A stretch of 64,000 bases of DNA. It comes from an uncultured Clostridia bacterium. GTDB taxonomy: Bacteria; Bacillota; Clostridia; TANB77; CAG-508. How positions within the stretch are numbered: position 1 is the stretch's first letter; every line of letters begins with the position of its first letter. The notes beneath the pieces are model-generated. The model had not been told where the DNA came from and made no database searches. It saw nothing but the letters and a program-made list of their open reading frames with translations. Positions 63,032 through 64,000 of the stretch are shown here, in pieces. Both the position numbers and the translations under genes were made by a program. The DNA lies in contig CAKPBB010000002.1 of NCBI GenBank assembly GCA_934140005.1, forward strand, positions 62,001 to 126,000. Direction: 5' to 3'.

Positions 63032-64000
63032 TTAATTTGAACCAATTTTTAAGTTTGGAATTGCATTTAAACTTAAGTCAGCTCTTTTTCCTATAACATA
63101 ATTATTATATCCACTAGCTGCAATCATAGCTGCATTATCTGTACATAATATTGGTTCTGGATAATATACTTTTATTCCAATTTCTTCTTGCAAATTATCA
63201 AAAGCATTTCTTATATATGAGTTTCTTGAAACACCACCTGCTATTACTAATTTATCTGAATTTAATTCATTTATTGCCTTTCTGCAATTAGTAATAATCA
63301 TTTCTGTAACAGCTTTTTGAAAACTACTACATAAATCAGCTTTATTAACTTCTGGATCTTTATGATGTAGATTTATTACAGCTGTTTTTATTCCACTAAA
63401 ACTAAAATCTAAATTATCAAAATGTGTAACTGGTAATTTAATTGTAGGTTTTCCCTTTTTTGCTAAATTATCAACTTTTGGTCCACCCGGATATCCAAGT
63501 CCAACAACTCTAGCAACTTTATCAAAAGCTTCACCAATTGCATCATCTCTTGTTTTTCCTAATATTTCAAATTCAGTATAGTCTTTTACATTTACTAAAT
63601 GAGTATGTCCACCAGAAATTATTAAACATAAAAAAGGTGGTTTTAAATCTTTATGAGTTAAATAATTTGCTGCTATATGTCCTTCTATATGATTTACTGG
63701 TATCAAAGGCTTATTTGTAGCAAAACTTAATCCTTTTGCATAAGATACACCAACAAGTAATGCACCAACTAAACCTGGACCATAAGTTACTGCTATTCCA
63801 TCTATATCTTCTAAAGACATATTCGCTTCTTTCAAAGATTCTTTCATTATCTCATTTATAACTTCTGTATGACATCTTGATGCTATTTCTGGAACAACAC
63901 CACCATATAATTCATGTATCTTTATTTGAGAATTTATCACATTTGATAAAACTTCTCTGCCATTTTTTACAATTGCAACAGATGTTTCATCACAACTTGA
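63032..64000 (-). CDS. tsaD: tRNA A37 threonylcarbamoyltransferase TsaD, 5' end cut
   Basis: Transfers threonylcarbamoyl from TC-AMP to A37 of ANN-decoding tRNAs, with TsaB and TsaE. The frame runs unbroken to the window edge (SSCDETSVAIVKNGREVLSN...); only the first few residues are missing. Seen: NHIEGH (iron-binding His pair), GGGHT-like ISGGHTHLV, GYPGGP, and GGVSRNSYIR near the C-terminus. Essential in most bacteria. Followed 36 nt later by the metallophosphatase. Confidence 0.97.
   Translation of the reverse strand, partial: SSCDETSVAIVKNGREVLSNVINSQIKIHELYGGVVPEIASRCHTEVINEIMKESLKEANMSLEDIDGIAVTYGPGLVGALLVGVSYAKGLSFATNKPLIPVNHIEGHIAANYLTHKDLKPPFLCLIISGGHTHLVNVKDYTEFEILGKTRDDAIGEAFDKVARVVGLGYPGGPKVDNLAKKGKPTIKLPVTHFDNLDFSFSGIKTAVINLHHKDPEVNKADLCSSFQKAVTEMIITNCRKAINELNSDKLVIAGGVSRNSYIRNAFDNLQEEIGIKVYYPEPILCTDNAAMIAASGYNNYVIGKRADLSLNAIPNLKIGSN

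Noticed and set aside
1..64000. tRNA or rRNA genes and insertion sequences
   Set aside because: No cloverleaf-like or rRNA-like segments and no transposase frames were seen on reading both strands; a tRNAscan/HMM search would settle this.

Overview
The window is a strongly AT-rich chromosomal segment from a spore-forming member of the Firmicutes, most likely a Clostridia lineage. The evidence is SpoIIM, SepF/DivIVA, a T-box on thrS, a SAM-I riboswitch on metK, a CIRCE operator on groESL, Gram-positive Shine-Dalgarno sites (AGGAGG-like) and sigma-A type promoters. Almost every gene reads on the minus strand, so this looks like one replichore arm. Only three small, uncharacterised genes read on the plus strand (13073-13537, 18352-18630, 32321-32446). 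No rRNA, tRNA, CRISPR array or insertion sequence was seen. RNase Y at the left edge and TsaD at the right edge are cut by the window. Layout, left to right: RNase Y; a xerD-spoIIM-EndoQ/YqxK-type cluster; the RNase P RNA gene; a large pilin-like LRR protein; thrS with its T-box; an overlapping pair of unknown genes; a D,D-carboxypeptidase and several small envelope proteins; rpmE; metK under a SAM-I riboswitch; dtd, gpsA-plsY-der; a YfhO-like membrane protein; a dCMP deaminase; rpmF. Then comes an accessory-looking stretch (25415-32446). It holds an ADP-ribosyltransferase-like coiled-coil protein, an 829-residue adenosine-deaminase-fold protein with a C-terminal Rossmann/SLOG-like domain, a solo tyrosine integrase and a tiny Cys-rich membrane peptide. 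Housekeeping resumes with groESL (CIRCE), an SPFH/zinc-ribbon protein, pyrG (with a two-hairpin leader), rlmB, lepA, a second pilin-like protein, a membrane cyclophilin, radA, a GH15 glycosidase, a beta-CASP RNase, ftsK, rsmD, divIVA, sepF, an HlyD-like protein, miaA, mutL, a third pilin-like protein with BspA-type repeats, a metallophosphatase and tsaD. Main points of interest: (i) the adenosine deaminase-SLOG-like fusion beside an ART-fold protein and an orphan integrase, a candidate undescribed nucleotide-based conflict or signalling locus; (ii) three scattered surface proteins that share a pilin-like N-terminus without the usual Glu5 but carry unrelated ectodomains; (iii) a MutL whose C-terminal metal ligands are replaced and whose linker holds 15-residue tandem repeats; (iv) an apparent one-base insertion in the P-loop of miaA; (v) a pyrG leader with two mutually exclusive hairpins; (vi) a CIRCE element with paired, compensated substitutions. 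All family calls were made by reading the sequence; no database search was run.
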